A stretch of 7,737 bases of DNA, taken from assembly GCA_002363635.1 (NCBI GenBank), contig DEWM01000092.1:1-7737 (forward strand), given 5' to 3'. The position numbers were made by a program, and so were the translations under genes. This stretch comes from Caryophanales bacterium UBA3210. GTDB lineage: Bacteria > Bacillota_I > Bacilli_A > RFN20 > CAG-449. This document shows positions 5,881 through 7,737 of this stretch, one piece after another. The notes below the pieces were generated by a model, which saw nothing but the letters and a program-made list of their open reading frames with translations, did no database searches and was not told where the DNA came from. Each line of letters starts with the position of its first letter. The stretch's first letter is position 1.

Positions 5881-7737
5881 ATGTTTACAAACAAAGAAAC
5901 TTTCAAAGAAGAGTTTAAAAAGAGAGTTGTCGAAAAATACGGGGTTGACTATAAGCGCGCTCACATTACAGAACTTTATGATGTTCTTGGCACTATGGTC
6001 AGAGACTACTCAGCAGAAGATTGGAAAAATTCTAAAGATATCGTTACAGAAAAACATGAAAAACAATTAGTTTATTTTTCAATGGAATTCTTAATCGGTA
6101 GATTACTTGTTAACAATATGCAGAACTTAGGTATCTACAATGTTGCACGTGATGGATTAAAAGAATTAGGCATCGATATCAACAAATTAGAAGATCAAGA
6201 ATCAGATGCAGGACTTGGTAACGGCGGTTTAGGTAGACTTGCTGCTTGTTTCCTTGATTCAATTGCTTCTTTAGGTTATCCAGGACACGGAAACTGTATC
6301 CGTTATGAATACGGCTTCTTCAAACAAAAAATTGTTGATGGCCAACAAGTTGAAGTTCCAGATCAGTGGTTAGCAAACCCATATGTTTGGGAAATTAAAA
6401 AACCAAAGCATGCAGTAGAAGTTAAATTCTATGGTCAAGCTGAAACATATCAAGATGTTGATGGTTGTATCCGTTCAAGAACTGTCAATGCTATGTGTGT
6501 TAAAGCAGTTCCATATGATGTACCAGTTATTGGTTACAGAAACCATGTAGTTAATACATTAAGACTTTGGTCAGCAGAACCATCAGAAGAAAATTTACCT
6601 TCTAACTTATCATTCGCTGAATACTTACAGTCATTAAAAGAATTATGCCACGGTTTATACCCAGATGATTCAACTGAACACGGTCGTATCTTAAGATTAA
6701 GACAACAGTACTTCTTAGTTTCTGCTGGTTTACAATCAACAATTAGAAGCCACTTAAGAAAAGAAGGTACATTAAACAACTTATGTGAAAAGACTGTCTT
6801 CCAGTTAAATGATACTCACCCAATTCTTTCTATCCCAGAACTCATGAGATTACTCATGGATGAACACGGATTTGGTTGGGATGAAGCATGGTATCAAGTA
6901 ACTCACATGATGGCATACACAAACCATACAATCATGGCAGAAGCTTTAGAAAAATGGCCAGTACATTATGTTTCTAACTTACTTCCACGTGTATATATGA
7001 TTATTGAAGAAATCAATAGACGTGTCATTTTAGATTTAAGAGCAAAAGGTTATGATGATAACTTCATTAACTCAGTCAAGATTATCAAAGATGGTATGAT
7101 TCATATGACAAATCTTGCTATCCATACAGTATTCTCAGTTAACGGGGTTGCAAAATTACACACACAGATTTGCTGTGAAGATACATTCAAAGAATTCTAC
7201 CAATTATATCCAGAAAAATTCAACAACAAGACAAATGGTGTTACACACAGAAGATGGTTTGTTTGTGCAAACCCAGAATATGCTGATTTAGTTTCATCTA
7301 AGATTGGTGATTCATGGATTACAAACCCAGATGAATTAGAAAAATTTGCAAAATTTGCTGATGATAAGAAGGTTCAAGAAAGATTCTTAGAAATCAAGAA
7401 AGCAAATAAAGTTAAACTTGCTCAGTATGTAAAAGAACACAATGGCATTGATATTGATGTAGATTCAATCTTTGATGTTCAAATCAAGAGATTACATGCT
7501 TATAAGAGACAGTTAATGAACTTATTTAGAATCATCTATTTCTACAATAGAATGAAAGAAGATCCATCATTCAGAATTGCACCTCATACATATATCTTTG
7601 GCGCAAAAGCTGCTCCTTCATACTATTTAGCAAAGAAGATTATTGAATTAATCAACAAGGTTGCAGATAAAGTTAATAACGATCCAGAAATTTCAAAATA
7701 TATGAAGATTGTCTTCATTGAAAACTATGGTGTATCT
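5881..7737 (+). CDS. glgP: Glycogen/maltodextrin phosphorylase (3' partial)
   Basis: GT35 enzyme that phosphorolyses terminal alpha-1,4 glucose units to glucose-1-phosphate using pyridoxal phosphate. The frame runs from the ATG at 5881 without a stop to the window end (619 codons). Usual family lengths are ~750-850, so the C-terminal part, including the PLP-binding lysine block, is missing. Visible motifs: DAGLGNGGLGRLA (109-121), LNDTHP (309-314), AYTNHT (345-350), NGVTHRRW (452-459), QIKRLHAYKRQLMN (534-547) and GAKAAPSYYLAK (574-585; the commoner form is GGKAAPGY). The N-terminus is short, as in bacterial enzymes without the eukaryotic phosphorylation extension. The Shine-Dalgarno AAGGAGGA (5869-5876) overlaps the glgB stop codon, and the 10-bp gap implies co-transcription with glgB. 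A maltodextrin-specific role (malP) cannot be separated by sequence; the glgB partner favours glycogen. Confidence 0.95.
   Translation, partial: MFTNKETFKEEFKKRVVEKYGVDYKRAHITELYDVLGTMVRDYSAEDWKNSKDIVTEKHEKQLVYFSMEFLIGRLLVNNMQNLGIYNVARDGLKELGIDINKLEDQESDAGLGNGGLGRLAACFLDSIASLGYPGHGNCIRYEYGFFKQKIVDGQQVEVPDQWLANPYVWEIKKPKHAVEVKFYGQAETYQDVDGCIRSRTVNAMCVKAVPYDVPVIGYRNHVVNTLRLWSAEPSEENLPSNLSFAEYLQSLKELCHGLYPDDSTEHGRILRLRQQYFLVSAGLQSTIRSHLRKEGTLNNLCEKTVFQLNDTHPILSIPELMRLLMDEHGFGWDEAWYQVTHMMAYTNHTIMAEALEKWPVHYVSNLLPRVYMIIEEINRRVILDLRAKGYDDNFINSVKIIKDGMIHMTNLAIHTVFSVNGVAKLHTQICCEDTFKEFYQLYPEKFNNKTNGVTHRRWFVCANPEYADLVSSKIGDSWITNPDELEKFAKFADDKKVQERFLEIKKANKVKLAQYVKEHNGIDIDVDSIFDVQIKRLHAYKRQLMNLFRIIYFYNRMKEDPSFRIAPHTYIFGAKAAPSYYLAKKIIELINKVADKVNNDPEISKYMKIVFIENYGVS

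Noticed and set aside
5615..6779. Minus-strand open frames overlapping the end of glgB and glgP
   Set aside because: The plus-strand frames have strong enzyme motifs throughout; the minus-strand ones are low-complexity shadows, in part of the lysine-rich tail.

Overview
The window comes from a low-GC, Firmicutes/Mollicutes-type bacterium. The DNA is AT-rich, the coding sequences favour A- and T-ending codons, Shine-Dalgarno sites are strong (GGAGG-type), and the central carbon genes resemble Bacillota forms. All complete genes end in TAA or TAG and tryptophan is encoded by TGG, so nothing suggests a UGA-Trp code. A gut-associated Erysipelotrichales- or RF39-like source is a guess from style, not something the sequence proves.

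Left part (1-2038, + strand): the 3' portion of a large surface or adhesin gene whose start lies outside the window. It alternates InlB B-repeat-like (Listeria-Bacteroides repeat) and MucBP-like modules as ~435-441 bp direct repeats. It ends in a DUF6273-type domain with the WWLRSP...GVRPA signature at the extreme C-terminus. The last ~130 bp of this gene differ sharply from the rest in base and codon composition: 51% GC, and no A-ending codon in 34 consecutive codons. This is the pattern expected of the variable region of a diversity-generating retroelement (DGR) target. No reverse transcriptase or template repeat is in the window, so this is a hypothesis; it is the main discovery candidate here.

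Middle (2039-3911): two hairpins separate the convergent adhesin and acetate kinase genes, one suited to each strand. ackA (2157-3353, - strand) is followed upstream by a ~550 bp very AT-rich non-coding region between the divergent ackA and glgB genes. That region holds a plausible ackA promoter, a weak glgB promoter and two candidate operator-like inverted repeats.

Right part (3912-7737, + strand): a tight glgB-glgP pair (glycogen branching enzyme and glycogen/maltodextrin phosphorylase, the latter cut by the window end). The glgP ribosome binding site overlaps the glgB stop codon. GlgB introduces alpha-1,6 branches and GlgP releases glucose-1-phosphate from the outer chains, so the pair covers shaping and use of a storage glucan. 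AckA makes ATP from acetyl phosphate at the end of fermentation.
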